From: Arthrobacter sp. MA-N2
Lineage (GTDB): Bacteria > Actinomycetota > Actinomycetes > Actinomycetales > Micrococcaceae
DNA length: 64,000 nucleotides
Reading direction: 5' to 3'
Assembly: GCF_000517125.1 (NCBI RefSeq)
Contig: NZ_KI912155.1
Span: 2,026,696 to 2,090,695, forward strand
Each line of letters opens with the position of its first letter. Position 1 is the stretch's first letter. A program made the translations under genes and the position numbers. Positions 8,196 to 17,374 of the stretch are shown here, in pieces. The notes beneath the pieces were generated by a model that saw only the letters and a program-made list of their open reading frames with translations, made no database searches and was not told where the DNA came from.

Positions 8196-8488
8196 GGTTG
8201 GCTCCTGAGGGTGATGCGCAGGGCTTCCAGGGATTCCGACGGCGGTTCCGCTTGATTTCCTCGCGGCTTGCAGAAGGTCCCTGCGCTAGTGATTGGGGAA
8301 AGCGGCCTGTGACGTGTAACTCACAAACAACACTTGTTGCCTATGAGGATACGTAGTGATGCGAGTAACAGTCAAGATGTCGCTGCCGCCGGGGGACGCC
8401 CCGGCGCCCCGGAAGGCCTATTGGATGGCTGCTCCGGATACTATTGCTGCAATGACAGGGCCGCAGAAACGGCCTGAAAGGTTCGTGA
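8196..8488. promoter_or_regulatory. Divergent control region of symporter and XRE-cupin regulator
   Basis: The 293-bp gap contains no gene. The dyad CAACA-CT-TGTTG at 8328-8339 is the clearest palindrome and a candidate site for the regulator. AAAGG at 8477-8481 is the ribosome binding site for the downstream gene. Confidence 0.35.
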
Positions 8489-9064
8489 ATGAAGGCTCTC
8501 CCCGTTGAACCGAGCAACATACCCGTTGCCATCGGTTCCAGAATCCGTGCCGCCCGCCAGTCGCAGCGGCTGACCATCGAGCAGGTTGCGGACGCCACGG
8601 GCCTCACCAAGGGGTTCCTAAGCCGCGTGGAGCGGGACCTGACGTCGCCTTCGGTCGCATCCCTGGTAACCCTTTGCCAAGTCCTTTCCGTGTCCATTGG
8701 CGATCTTTTCGCGGCTCCCGAGACGCACCTGACCCGCCGCGACGACGGTCCGCGGATCTCGCTTGGTGGCCAGGGGATCGTGGAGCGGCTCCTGACCGCC
8801 CGCTCCGAACGGCGGTTGCAGATTCTGCAGGCATCCATCGAGCCCCGCGGTCGGGGAGAATCCGAGCTTTACGCCGTTGATTGCGACGTCGATGTCCTGC
8901 ACGTCGTCAAGGGACGCATCAAGTTGATCCTTACAAACGAGGAATACGAGCTCGAGGAGGGAGACACGCTGTCCTTCCCGGGCCGCGAACCCCACACCTG
9001 GGTCAATCCCACGGACGAGCCCGTTGAGGTGCTCTGGATCCTGGTGCCCGCAGCCAGCCGCTGA
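8489..9064 (+). CDS. XRE-family transcriptional regulator with C-terminal cupin sensor
   Basis: A 191-residue two-domain regulator. Residues ~12-70 form an XRE helix-turn-helix (IGSRIRAARQSQRLTIEQVA, then LTKGFLSRVERDLTSPSVAS), and residues ~110-185 a cupin barrel (EGDTLSFPGREPHTWVNPTD). This architecture (as in PuuR/SutR-type proteins) couples small-molecule sensing in the cupin to DNA binding. The divergent symporter is the obvious target. The cupin has GDTLSFPGREPH in place of the complete metal-binding set, so ligand binding may be metal-free. Confidence 0.85.
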   Translation: MKALPVEPSNIPVAIGSRIRAARQSQRLTIEQVADATGLTKGFLSRVERDLTSPSVASLVTLCQVLSVSIGDLFAAPETHLTRRDDGPRISLGGQGIVERLLTARSERRLQILQASIEPRGRGESELYAVDCDVDVLHVVKGRIKLILTNEEYELEEGDTLSFPGREPHTWVNPTDEPVEVLWILVPAASR

Positions 9065-9087
9065 GGTTGGCCGCGGCCACCCGGCGC

Positions 9088-9103
9088 TTAACACATCGGA
9101 AAC
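9088..9103 (+). promoter_or_regulatory. Candidate GlnR-type nitrogen control site upstream of amt
   Basis: TTAAC-acatcg-GAAAC matches the GTnAC-N6-GAAAC pattern of actinobacterial GlnR half-sites except for one position. It lies ~210 bp upstream of amt-glnK, genes commonly induced under nitrogen limitation. Confidence 0.35.
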
Positions 9104-9312
9104 CTGAGCGACTTCAGGATTTAACCCACGGCTCCGGCGTGTTACTTGCGCGAAATGAATTGTGCCGAATGCTGAAACAGGGCGACTGTACCTTCGAGTC
9201 AAGGCAACTCGTCAAGGTCGGTATCCCGTGGGCTACCAGGACCTGTTCGTTTTAACAATGGTCTCGCCGTGCGGGCGCCATGGAGCGCCGTATATGCAGG
9301 AAGGCTCCCGAA

Positions 9313-10725
9313 ATGAACCCAGCATTTTTTAGCGTAGGGCTGGATGTCAATCCCCAGACCCTCGATCCCGGCTCCACGGCCTGGATGCTTGCAGCATCTG
9401 CCCTCGTCCTCCTCATGACGCCAGGTTTGGCGTTCTTCTACGGCGGCCTGGTCCGGATGAAATCCGTCCTTAACATCATGATGATGAGCTTTGGCGCCAT
9501 GGGCGTGGTCGCGGTCGTCTGGGCCCTGTGGGGCTACGGGCTCGCGTTCGGCCCGGATACCCTCGGCGGCTTCATCGGTGACCCCTTCGCGAACTTCGGA
9601 CTCAACGGATTGGCCACCGTCATCGGCGGGAAAGCCCCCGGGCTGCCGGACATGGTCTTCATAGGATTCCAAGCCACCTTCGCCATCATCACGGTTGCCC
9701 TGATCAGTGGAGCCGTAGCCGAACGCGTCCGTTTTGGCCCATGGCTGCTGTTTGCCGGCCTTTGGGTCACCATCGTCTATGCGCCTATTGCGCACTGGGT
9801 CTGGGGTGGTGGGCTCTTTGGATCCACAGGCATCATCGGCAGCAAGATCTCAGCTCTCGACTTTGCTGGCGGCACGGTAGTCCATATGAATGCGGGCATG
9901 GCAGGGCTCATGCTTGCAGTAGTACTGGGCAAACGGCTCGGATTCATGAAAGACCCCAACATCCGGCCGCACAACCTCCCCTTCGTGATGCTTGGGGCCG
10001 GTTTGCTGTGGTTCGGCTGGTTCGGATTCAACGCCGGTTCGGAACTGGCTGCTGACGGAATTGCAGCCCTTGCCTGGACAAACACCCTCTTGGCGACCAG
10101 CGCCGCGCTCCTGGGCTGGCTACTCATTGAAAGGCTCCGGGACGGCCACGCGACCTCCCTCGGCGCGGCATCCGGCGCGGTCGCGGGCTTGGTGGCAATC
10201 ACCCCGGCGTGTGGATTCGTGGACCCTGTAGGCGCGATCCTCATTGGTGTCCTCGCGGGGGCCGTCTGCGCATTGGCCATCGGGCTGAAGTTCAAGATCG
10301 GATTGGACGACTCCCTGGACGTGGTTGCCGTTCACTTTGTCGGTGGCCTGTGGGGGACCTTGTCCCTCGGATTCTTCGCTGTCCCCTCCTCAAAGACTGA
10401 AGGCGGCCTGCTGTACGGTGGCGGCCTGACCCAGTTCTGGCCCCAGATATTGACGGCGCTGATCGTCACGGTCTGGACGGCGGTGATGACCACGCTGATT
10501 GGGTTGGCCATCCACAAGACTGTGGGCATGCGCGTCAAGGAGCACGAAGAACTGGCCGGAATCGATATCACGGAGCACGCCGAAACAGCCTACGAGCTGG
10601 CGATGGTTGGCGGAACGTTCCATCCAGGTGATCAGGGCGGCAAAACCCCGCCGACCTCCAGCGGTGAGCAAGAAGCAAGCGTCAACGGGAAGACAGGACG
10701 GATCCGCAGCAAGGCCACGACATGA
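9313..10725 (+). CDS. amt: Ammonium transporter Amt
   Basis: A 470-residue Amt/MEP/Rh channel. Pore-forming His pair motifs are both visible: VVHMNAGMAGLML and VAVHFVGGLWGTLSLG, and the family signature TPGLAFFYGGLVR is near the N-terminus. It conducts ammonium across the cytoplasmic membrane. The ATG at 9313 is chosen over the earlier in-frame start (9280) because GGAAGG lies nine bases upstream. It overlaps glnK by 4 bp (ATGA), so the two are translated together. The C-terminal ~50 residues form a polar tail, where GlnK usually interacts. Confidence 0.93.
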   Translation: MNPAFFSVGLDVNPQTLDPGSTAWMLAASALVLLMTPGLAFFYGGLVRMKSVLNIMMMSFGAMGVVAVVWALWGYGLAFGPDTLGGFIGDPFANFGLNGLATVIGGKAPGLPDMVFIGFQATFAIITVALISGAVAERVRFGPWLLFAGLWVTIVYAPIAHWVWGGGLFGSTGIIGSKISALDFAGGTVVHMNAGMAGLMLAVVLGKRLGFMKDPNIRPHNLPFVMLGAGLLWFGWFGFNAGSELAADGIAALAWTNTLLATSAALLGWLLIERLRDGHATSLGAASGAVAGLVAITPACGFVDPVGAILIGVLAGAVCALAIGLKFKIGLDDSLDVVAVHFVGGLWGTLSLGFFAVPSSKTEGGLLYGGGLTQFWPQILTALIVTVWTAVMTTLIGLAIHKTVGMRVKEHEELAGIDITEHAETAYELAMVGGTFHPGDQGGKTPPTSSGEQEASVNGKTGRIRSKATT

Positions 10726-11063
10726 AGCTGGTCACGGCCATAGTCCGGCCGGAGCGGATCGATGAGGTCCGGGAATCACTGGAAGGTTTTGGAATCAACG
10801 GGATGACCGTGAGTCAGGCCAACGGCTACGGCCAGCAGCGGGGACACGTGGAGGTATACCGGGGCGCGGAATACAGCTCCGATCTCCTCCCTAAAATCCG
10901 GGTTGAGGTCCTGGCTACCGACGATCTGGTGGACGGCATAGTGGCAGCCATCATCTCCGGCGCCAGTACCGGCCAGTTCGGGGACGGCAAGATCTGGACC
11001 GTTGAGGTGTCCCAGGCAGTTCGCGTCCGGACCGGGGAACGTGGCGCCTCCGCCATTAGCTAG
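10722..11063 (+). CDS. glnK: P-II nitrogen regulatory protein GlnK
   Basis: A 113-residue P-II protein. The T-loop carries VEVYRGAEYSSDLLPKI with Tyr51, the residue modified (adenylylated in many actinobacteria), and the B-loop region reads TGQFGDGKIW. It senses ATP/ADP/2-oxoglutarate and plugs the Amt channel when nitrogen is sufficient. The start overlaps the amt stop codon. In many actinobacteria a glnD gene follows, but here the next gene is a convergent APC permease, so the modifying enzyme must be encoded elsewhere. Confidence 0.93.
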   Translation: MKLVTAIVRPERIDEVRESLEGFGINGMTVSQANGYGQQRGHVEVYRGAEYSSDLLPKIRVEVLATDDLVDGIVAAIISGASTGQFGDGKIWTVEVSQAVRVRTGERGASAIS

Positions 11064-11141
11064 CCTCCGCCATTAGCCAGCCTCCGAAATTGGTCAGAAA
11101 GACAGTGCGGACTAGAAAGACAGCGCCGATTAGAAAGACAG
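11046..11141. repeat. Two short tandem repeat arrays behind glnK
   Basis: Three units beginning GCCTCCG at 11046, 11063 and 11080 (17-bp period; the third diverged) run into three AGAAAGACAG units at 11096, 11114 and 11132 (18-bp period). The first array starts inside the last codons of glnK. Confidence 0.6.
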
Positions 11142-11157
11142 TGTTGGTGTCGCTTCC

Positions 11158-11192
11158 AGTGTTGGTGCCGCTCCGCGAGCGGCACCAACACT
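11158..11192. terminator. Strong bidirectional terminator hairpin
   Basis: Perfect 16-bp arms (AGTGTTGGTGCCGCTC at 11158-11173 and its complement at 11177-11192) with a 3-nt loop, between convergent glnK and the APC permease. Confidence 0.8.
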
Positions 11193-11200
11193 GTCATGTT

Positions 11201-13174
11201 TCAGCCCACGTGCACCCATGGCCTGCGCGTGATGTCCGGTTCGGCTTCACGCAGCACTTCACGGGTCACCGGGGCAATCTCGCCTTCGCCGAAGAACAGG
11301 AACTTGCTCAGGTTGGCGATCGGATTGCCCTCGGTCCAGCGGAAATAGATGTGCGGCATGAGCCCCGTGACGTCTCGGATGTGGAGGAGCACTGCGGCCA
11401 GCGTGTTCGGCACGTTGTTGCTGTGGATCTCCAGGATCTTGAAGCCGTGGCGGCGTTTGCCTTCCACGAGGAGTTCCTGCTCGAAGTCGGAGCTGTCGTC
11501 CACAATGATTTCAATGAAAAGAGCGTCGCTGTCTACCGGCAAGTGGTTGGCCTGCTGGGCATGCTGCAACTTCAACTGGTACCGGTCGGCGCTGAGCCGC
11601 TTGGGCTCGTGGGCGATGATCCGGATGGGGCCTTCCTCATTGGCGGCCGTGAATTCGAGCGCCATCTGGTCCATCTTGATATGCGTGGCGCGTAGTTCGA
11701 AGGAACGGCGTACCCGCGAGGCGAAGCTCACCAGGACGATGCCGAGGATGAAAAGCGCGGCGATCCTGATGCCGTCCGGGCGTTCCACCACATTGGCCAC
11801 GGTGGTGTAGGCGAAGACGACGGCGACAACGCCGAAAGCGATCGTCTTGCGTTTTTGCTGCTTCCTCCGGGCCGACAGCGTGACAGCGATCGAGGCCGAA
11901 GTCATGAGGACCAGCACACCGGTGGCATAGGCACCACCTTGGGCTTCCACGTTTGCCTCGAAGACCAGCGTGATGATGAAGGCAATGGCGGTGAAGACCA
12001 GGACCAGGGGGCGGACGGCCTTGGTCCATGCGGGTGCCATGCCGAAGCGGGGTAAGTAGCGCGGCACGAGGTTCAGCAGGCCGGCCATGGCGGAGGCGCC
12101 GGCAAACCAAAGGATCGCGATGGTGCTGATGTCATAGACCGTGCCGAATCCGTCGCCCAGGAATTGGTGGGCAAGGAAAGCAAGGGCGCGCCCGTTGGCC
12201 TTCCCGTCCGGCTGGAATTCCGCGGCCGGAATCAAGAAGGTGGTGATGAAGCTCGAGGCCACCAGGAACGCGCTCATGATGAGCGCCGCCGTCGTGAGCA
12301 GTTTGTGGGTGCCGCGGATGCGGCCGGCGGGGTCTTCTTCCGTGTCGCTGGGGCTGCCCTTGATCTGTGGCATGACCGCGACGCCGGTCTCGAATCCTGA
12401 GAGGCCCAGGGCAAGCTTCGGGAAGACCAGGAGCGCGATGCCCACCATGATCAACGGGTTGCCGTGCTGCTGGTTCAAAGCCGCCCACCAGTCGGTCACC
12501 ACGTGTGCCTCGGTCACCACGTGGACCAAGCCGACGGCGACGACGACGGCGTTCAGCACCAGATAGACGCCCACCAGGACGACGGCGACGTTGATGGCCT
12601 CCTTGAATCCCCTGAGGAACACCACGCCAAGCCCGGCGATGAGCGCCAGGGTGATGGTGATTTCCTGCCCGTGGAGCCATTCCGGTGCAAAGGGGTTTTC
12701 GATCGCGTGGGCGCTTGCATCGGCAGCAGAGAGGGTCATGGTGATCATGAAGTCCGTGGCGGCGAATCCCAGCAAGGCGAGCACGAAGAGCTTGCCGCCC
12801 CAGCGGGGGAGGAGCCGTTCGAGCATTGCGATGGAGCCTTCGCCGTGCGCGCTTTCGGAAGCGACCCGGCGGTAGACCGGCAGCGCGCCGAGCAGCGTCA
12901 CGGCGACCAGCACGATCGTGGCGAGCGGTGAGACGATCCCGGCAGCGAGTGCCGCGATGGCGGGCTGGTAGCCGAGGGTGGAGAAGTAGTCGACGCCGGT
13001 GAGGCACATGACCTTCCACCAGGACTGGGGAGTGTGGTCCTCGTCGGGCTTGCCATGGGGGCCTTGGCGCTTTCCGGAGGTCTCCGGCATGCCGTCGAGC
13101 AGCCAGCGTTTGAACTCGCCCGCGGGTTTGCGCTGGTCTGAGGGGTCGGCAGGCGGCCTGGTCAGCGTTGTCAC
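11201..13174 (-). CDS. APC-superfamily permease with C-terminal cytoplasmic domain
   Basis: A 657-residue membrane protein. About twelve hydrophobic segments occupy residues ~60-500, beginning with [20 protein letters not shown]; the last ~150 residues are hydrophilic (for example [20 protein letters not shown]). The layout matches the large APC permeases of actinobacteria annotated as amino-acid transporters and distantly resembles potassium importers of the KimA/KUP kind. Substrate cannot be told from sequence. It is convergent with glnK and divergent from the sialidase gene. Confidence 0.75.
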   Translation of the reverse strand: MTTLTRPPADPSDQRKPAGEFKRWLLDGMPETSGKRQGPHGKPDEDHTPQSWWKVMCLTGVDYFSTLGYQPAIAALAAGIVSPLATIVLVAVTLLGALPVYRRVASESAHGEGSIAMLERLLPRWGGKLFVLALLGFAATDFMITMTLSAADASAHAIENPFAPEWLHGQEITITLALIAGLGVVFLRGFKEAINVAVVLVGVYLVLNAVVVAVGLVHVVTEAHVVTDWWAALNQQHGNPLIMVGIALLVFPKLALGLSGFETGVAVMPQIKGSPSDTEEDPAGRIRGTHKLLTTAALIMSAFLVASSFITTFLIPAAEFQPDGKANGRALAFLAHQFLGDGFGTVYDISTIAILWFAGASAMAGLLNLVPRYLPRFGMAPAWTKAVRPLVLVFTAIAFIITLVFEANVEAQGGAYATGVLVLMTSASIAVTLSARRKQQKRKTIAFGVVAVVFAYTTVANVVERPDGIRIAALFILGIVLVSFASRVRRSFELRATHIKMDQMALEFTAANEEGPIRIIAHEPKRLSADRYQLKLQHAQQANHLPVDSDALFIEIIVDDSSDFEQELLVEGKRRHGFKILEIHSNNVPNTLAAVLLHIRDVTGLMPHIYFRWTEGNPIANLSKFLFFGEGEIAPVTREVLREAEPDITRRPWVHVG

Positions 13175-13344
13175 ATGGTCCTTTCGTGCAGCGGGTTGCT
13201 GCTCCAGATGGAGAGTACGGGTGCTCCAAAGGGCCAGTTGGCCGTTTTTATGGAATCTTTACGCCGGCTGTGAGCGGTGTCACCTACACCTGCGTCGCAT
13301 TTCTGCATTTCACCATTTGGCATGTGAGCGGCATCACGTAGCAT

Positions 13345-13358
13345 ATAGAACGTCCTAT
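13345..13358 (+). promoter_or_regulatory. Near-perfect palindrome upstream of the sialidase gene
   Basis: ATAGAACGTCCTAT is palindromic apart from one base pair and ends 35 bp before the sialidase start. It is a candidate operator in the divergent region between the APC permease and sialidase genes. Confidence 0.4.
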
Positions 13359-13392
13359 GTTGGATGTGACGAAGAATACGAAAGGGCTACGC

Positions 13393-16125
13393 ATGAATGA
13401 CCCGCTACTCAGTGACAGGGCCAGGAGGAGGTTGCGATGGACGCAGGGAAGAGTTGCCGTCTCAGCGGCAGCCGCAGCAGTTCTCATGGCGTCGACGGTT
13501 ATGCCGGCATATGCCGCCTTGGAACCGTTCCCGAATCCCAACGTTCCTTCAAATCCCCCGGGAAGCTACACCGAGCAGGTCCTTGCTTCCAACGGCGACA
13601 ACGCCATCGACCCGGTCCTGGGCAAGTACTACCGGATAGTTGCGTTGGCGGACTTGGGTGACGGAGTCCTCCTGGCCTCCTACGATGGCCGCCCCGATGG
13701 GGGCGATTCTCCTTCCGCCAACTCCATCGTCCAGCGGCGCAGCATCGACGGCGGGAAGACCTGGGGGAGCCCCACTTTCATCGCGCGGGGGCAAATGGGC
13801 TCCGCGAGCGTGCAGAAATACGGTTTCAGCGATCCCAGCTACGTCGTGGACAAAGTTACCGGGACGGTGTTCAACTTCCACGTGTACTCCAAGAACCAAG
13901 GGTTCGGGGGAAGCGTGCTCGGCAACGACGATACCGACGCCAACGTGATCAGCTCGCAGGTATCCGTCTCCACCGACCGCGGACTCACCTGGTCCACGGA
14001 TCCGGCTAACCAGCCGAGCCTGCCGGTCCCGTCCAGCTATCCTGCCGGTTCGGCCTACTCCGCTTTTGCGGGTCCGCTGATCACCAACGCCATCAAGCCA
14101 AACGGCAATACCGTCAATGGCGTTCCCAATGTCGGTGGTGTCGTCAGCATGTTCGCCTCCTCCGGCGAGGGAATCCAGCTCAACTACGGAGCCCACGCCG
14201 GACGACTCATCCAGCAGTTCGCCGGAACCATTGTCCAGCCCGACGGTAGCCGCCAGATCCAGGCCTACAGCGTCTATTCCGATGACCATGGCAAGAGCTG
14301 GAAGATGGGCACGCCTACTGGAACGGGCATGGATGAGAACAAGACGGTTGAGCTGTCCGATGGCCGCGTCATGTTGAACTCAAGGGACAGTTCCGGCGCC
14401 AACCCGCACTTCCGCAAGGTGGCGTATTCCTTGGATGGCGGTGTCACCTACAGCACCCCGGTCGCGGAGAGCCAGCTTCCGGATCCGCGGAACAACGGCT
14501 CCATCACGCGGATGTACCCGGATGCGCCGGCGGGATCGGCCGATGCCAAGAAGCTGCTGTTCTCCAACTCGCCCACTCCCACTGCCGGCGGCGCGCGCGT
14601 GGACGGCACCATCCGCTATTCGGCTGACGACGGCAAGACTTGGGGTTCCTCGCGGATCTTCAAACCCGGAAGTATGTCCTACTCCACCCTGAGTCCCCTG
14701 TCGGACGGCACTTTCGGCGTCCTCTATGAAGGCGACAACAACACCATCACCTTCGGGAAGTTTGACAGGGCCTGGCTTAACCCGATCGCGGCAGCTCTTG
14801 TCCCGGGGAGCGCCACGGTCGCGAACGGTGGAACCGCCCAGTTGAGTGTGACGGTCACCAATAACGACAGCTCGCCGCTTCCGGCTGCCACTGTCGGCCT
14901 TGATGCCTTGCAGGACTGGACGTCGACGACGGCGGACCTCGCCGCTCTCGATCCGGGCGCCTCGGCGACTGTCCAGCTGAGTGTCACGGCGCCGTCGTAC
15001 GCCAAAGCAGGTGCGGTTCCCTTGACCGCCAGGTTGAACGCCGGTGGATCATCGATGATCGCACCTGTCTCTGTGACGGTGACGGGTGGTTCCGCTGGCA
15101 ACGTGGTGGGTGCCTATATTTTCGGCGCTCGCAATGACGCCGGAAGAGACCTCGCAAGCCACCCGTATGCGGCAGGGAGCGCGGTACCCTACAAGTTCCG
15201 GGTGTACAGCACGGGCAACGTCACGGAGTCCGTTGTTCCGCAGTCCGGCAATTTCCAGCCGTTCCTGCCGCCAGGCTCCGGGAACTGCCGGTTTAGTGCC
15301 CTGGGAGTGTGGGGCAATTTCCTCTGCGGCACGCCACAGCACACCGTAACGGCAGATGAAGTTGCCCAAGGATTCTTCGTGCCCAGCAGTGTTTGGCAGG
15401 TAACGGGCACCGGGGCCGCCACCCAGAACTACACCGTCACGGGGGATGAGGTGGACCTGCTGGTCCGCAATCCCCAGCTGGGCGGATCGGTGGTGTCGAG
15501 CTTCAATGACGTTGACGGGGATGCGTTTGCCGGTCCCGGCGATACGGTGACGTTCGGCTATACAGTGACCAACACCGGCAATGTGGCGTTGACGAACCTT
15601 TCGGCTCCGGCCATTGGACTGTACCGCTCGGCGCTCGCCGCGGGAGAGTCCGTCAGCTTCACCTCGAGCTACATTCTGACGGACGCCGATATCGCGGCCA
15701 AGCAGATCCCGGCAGCGACTATCCCGGTCACCGCGGGCAACGGCTCCAAGGCTGCTTCCCTCCAGCTGGTCAGGGAGGCGGTCGCGCTGAAGGTCAAGCC
15801 TGCCAAGCCCACCTCGGATCCCGTCTTGGCTTCCCAGGAGCTGCTCGGCAAGAATCCGACGCTTGACCTGGGGCTCGGAACGGACAAATACCGCACCGGA
15901 CAGACGGTGACGGTCCACAATGTCGAGTACGGACAGTGGTACTACGTCTACCTGAACAAACGGAGCTACCGTCTGGGCTGGTTCTTCCCGACCCGGCAAA
16001 ACACCCTTTCCTTCGTGCTGCCGGACGACGTGAAGAACGGGCTGGACAGCCTCGTGGTGCTGGACGCGGAAGGCCGCCAGGTGTCTTTCGGGGACTTCCA
16101 GGTGACCCCCTTCGGGAGTAAGTAG
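13393..16125 (+). CDS. Secreted exo-sialidase with C-terminal Ig-like modules
   Basis: A 910-residue exported protein. A long signal peptide (basic RARRRLRW start, hydrophobic core, AYA cleavage near residue 40) precedes a six-bladed sialidase domain (~50-450) with several Asp boxes (SIDGGKTWG, STDRGLTWS, SDDHGKSWK, SADDGKTWG). A NEW3-like segment (~460-560) and a second Ig-like/DUF11-type module (~690-790) follow; the end has no LPxTG. It should release terminal sialic acids from glycoconjugates outside the cell. The ATG at 13393 is preferred over 13357 because GAAAGGG precedes it and the signal peptide then starts correctly. No sialic-acid uptake genes are nearby. Confidence 0.88.
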   Translation: MNDPLLSDRARRRLRWTQGRVAVSAAAAAVLMASTVMPAYAALEPFPNPNVPSNPPGSYTEQVLASNGDNAIDPVLGKYYRIVALADLGDGVLLASYDGRPDGGDSPSANSIVQRRSIDGGKTWGSPTFIARGQMGSASVQKYGFSDPSYVVDKVTGTVFNFHVYSKNQGFGGSVLGNDDTDANVISSQVSVSTDRGLTWSTDPANQPSLPVPSSYPAGSAYSAFAGPLITNAIKPNGNTVNGVPNVGGVVSMFASSGEGIQLNYGAHAGRLIQQFAGTIVQPDGSRQIQAYSVYSDDHGKSWKMGTPTGTGMDENKTVELSDGRVMLNSRDSSGANPHFRKVAYSLDGGVTYSTPVAESQLPDPRNNGSITRMYPDAPAGSADAKKLLFSNSPTPTAGGARVDGTIRYSADDGKTWGSSRIFKPGSMSYSTLSPLSDGTFGVLYEGDNNTITFGKFDRAWLNPIAAALVPGSATVANGGTAQLSVTVTNNDSSPLPAATVGLDALQDWTSTTADLAALDPGASATVQLSVTAPSYAKAGAVPLTARLNAGGSSMIAPVSVTVTGGSAGNVVGAYIFGARNDAGRDLASHPYAAGSAVPYKFRVYSTGNVTESVVPQSGNFQPFLPPGSGNCRFSALGVWGNFLCGTPQHTVTADEVAQGFFVPSSVWQVTGTGAATQNYTVTGDEVDLLVRNPQLGGSVVSSFNDVDGDAFAGPGDTVTFGYTVTNTGNVALTNLSAPAIGLYRSALAAGESVSFTSSYILTDADIAAKQIPAATIPVTAGNGSKAASLQLVREAVALKVKPAKPTSDPVLASQELLGKNPTLDLGLGTDKYRTGQTVTVHNVEYGQWYYVYLNKRSYRLGWFFPTRQNTLSFVLPDDVKNGLDSLVVLDAEGRQVSFGDFQVTPFGSK

Positions 16126-16151
16126 CCCGGGAGGGGAGATGAAGTGAGAAG

Positions 16152-16181
16152 CTGGGCCGGGCGCTGGGGAGCCCGGCCCAG
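16152..16181 (+). terminator. Rho-independent-type terminator behind sialidase
   Basis: Perfect 11-bp G+C-rich arms (CTGGGCCGGGC, 16152-16162 and 16171-16181) with an 8-nt loop, followed by a T-containing tail. Confidence 0.7.
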
Positions 16182-16309
16182 TCTTGCTGCGCGGATTCGG
16201 ATGCATAGTGCAGACGTAAACAAGTGATGCATATAAGGCAACTTTGAGTGTATGATTGGTGTCACAGTCACTACCCCCTCTTACCTACTCACTAAAGGAG
16301 TGGCGCATT

Positions 16310-17374
16310 TTGGAAGAGCTTCGCATTGAGGCCAACGGCAACCTTGGTCCCATAGATTCGGCCCGAATCCCGCGCTACGCCGGTGCTGCCACCTATGCCC
16401 GCTTGCCCCGGCTGGACCAAGTGTCCAAGGCCGATGTCACGGTGGTCGGCGTCCCCTTCGACTCCGGTGTTTCCTATCGTCCCGGTGCCCGTTTCGGTGC
16501 CAACCACGTGCGTGAAGCCAGCCGTCTGCTACGCCCGTACAACCCGGCCTGGGACGTTAGCCCCTTTGAGAACATCCAGGTTGCCGACGCCGGGGACATG
16601 GCGGTGAACCCGTTCAATATCAACGAAGCTATTGAGACCATCCAGCAGAACGCGCTGGATCTGACCGCCAACGGAAGCAAGCTCGTGACGCTCGGTGGTG
16701 ACCACACCATTGCGCTGCCGCTGCTCCGCGCTGCCGCCGAACGCGCAGGTGAGCCCGTTGCCATGCTGCACTTCGACGCCCACCTGGACACCTGGGACAC
16801 CTACTTCGGCGCCGAGTACACGCACGGCACGCCGTTCCGCCGCGCCGTCGAAGAAGGGATCCTGGATACCGAGGCCATCAGCCACGTTGGTACCCGCGGC
16901 CCGCTTTACGGAAAAAAGGACCTCGACGACGATCACCGCTTCGGCTTCGGTATTGTCACCTCCGCAGACGTCTACTACCAGGGCGTCCTGGAAACCGTAG
17001 CCAGGATCCGCGACCGCATCGGCAACCGCCCGCTCTACATTTCCGTGGACATCGACGTCCTGGATCCGGCCCACGCGCCTGGTACCGGCACGCCTGAAGC
17101 CGGCGGCATCACCAGCCGCGAACTCCTCGAAATCATCCGCGGTTTCCGTGGCATGAACCTCGTGGGCGCGGACATCGTCGAGGTCGCGCCGGCGTACGAC
17201 CACGCTGAAATCACCGGCGTCGCGGGCAGCCACGTTGCCTACGAACTTGTCACCCTCATGGCCGACAACGCCGTCAAAGGCAACCGGCACGGCGCCCTTA
17301 ACGGCTACGCCGCCCAGGCCTTGGGCCAGGAATCCCGGCGCCCGGCCGGTTTCGCCCCGGCGGTCACGAAGTGA
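16310..17374 (+). CDS. speB: Ureohydrolase: agmatinase or guanidinobutyrase
   Basis: A 354-residue arginase/agmatinase-fold enzyme. All metal-binding motifs are present: [19 protein letters not shown] and [19 protein letters not shown], so a binuclear Mn2+ centre is expected. It hydrolyses a guanidino group, releasing urea. The start is read as TTG at 16310 because AAAGGAG sits nine bases upstream; an earlier in-frame TTG at 16256 has no ribosome binding site. The stop overlaps the GTG of a ThDP-dependent enzyme. That partner makes guanidinobutyrase (from 2-ketoarginine) as plausible as agmatinase, and the sequence alone does not separate them. Confidence 0.85.
   Translation: MEELRIEANGNLGPIDSARIPRYAGAATYARLPRLDQVSKADVTVVGVPFDSGVSYRPGARFGANHVREASRLLRPYNPAWDVSPFENIQVADAGDMAVNPFNINEAIETIQQNALDLTANGSKLVTLGGDHTIALPLLRAAAERAGEPVAMLHFDAHLDTWDTYFGAEYTHGTPFRRAVEEGILDTEAISHVGTRGPLYGKKDLDDDHRFGFGIVTSADVYYQGVLETVARIRDRIGNRPLYISVDIDVLDPAHAPGTGTPEAGGITSRELLEIIRGFRGMNLVGADIVEVAPAYDHAEITGVAGSHVAYELVTLMADNAVKGNRHGALNGYAAQALGQESRRPAGFAPAVTK

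Noticed and set aside
13175..13344. Possible c-di-AMP (ydaO-type) riboswitch before the APC permease
   Set aside because: The divergent spacer is short and I could not find the conserved paired elements of that riboswitch.
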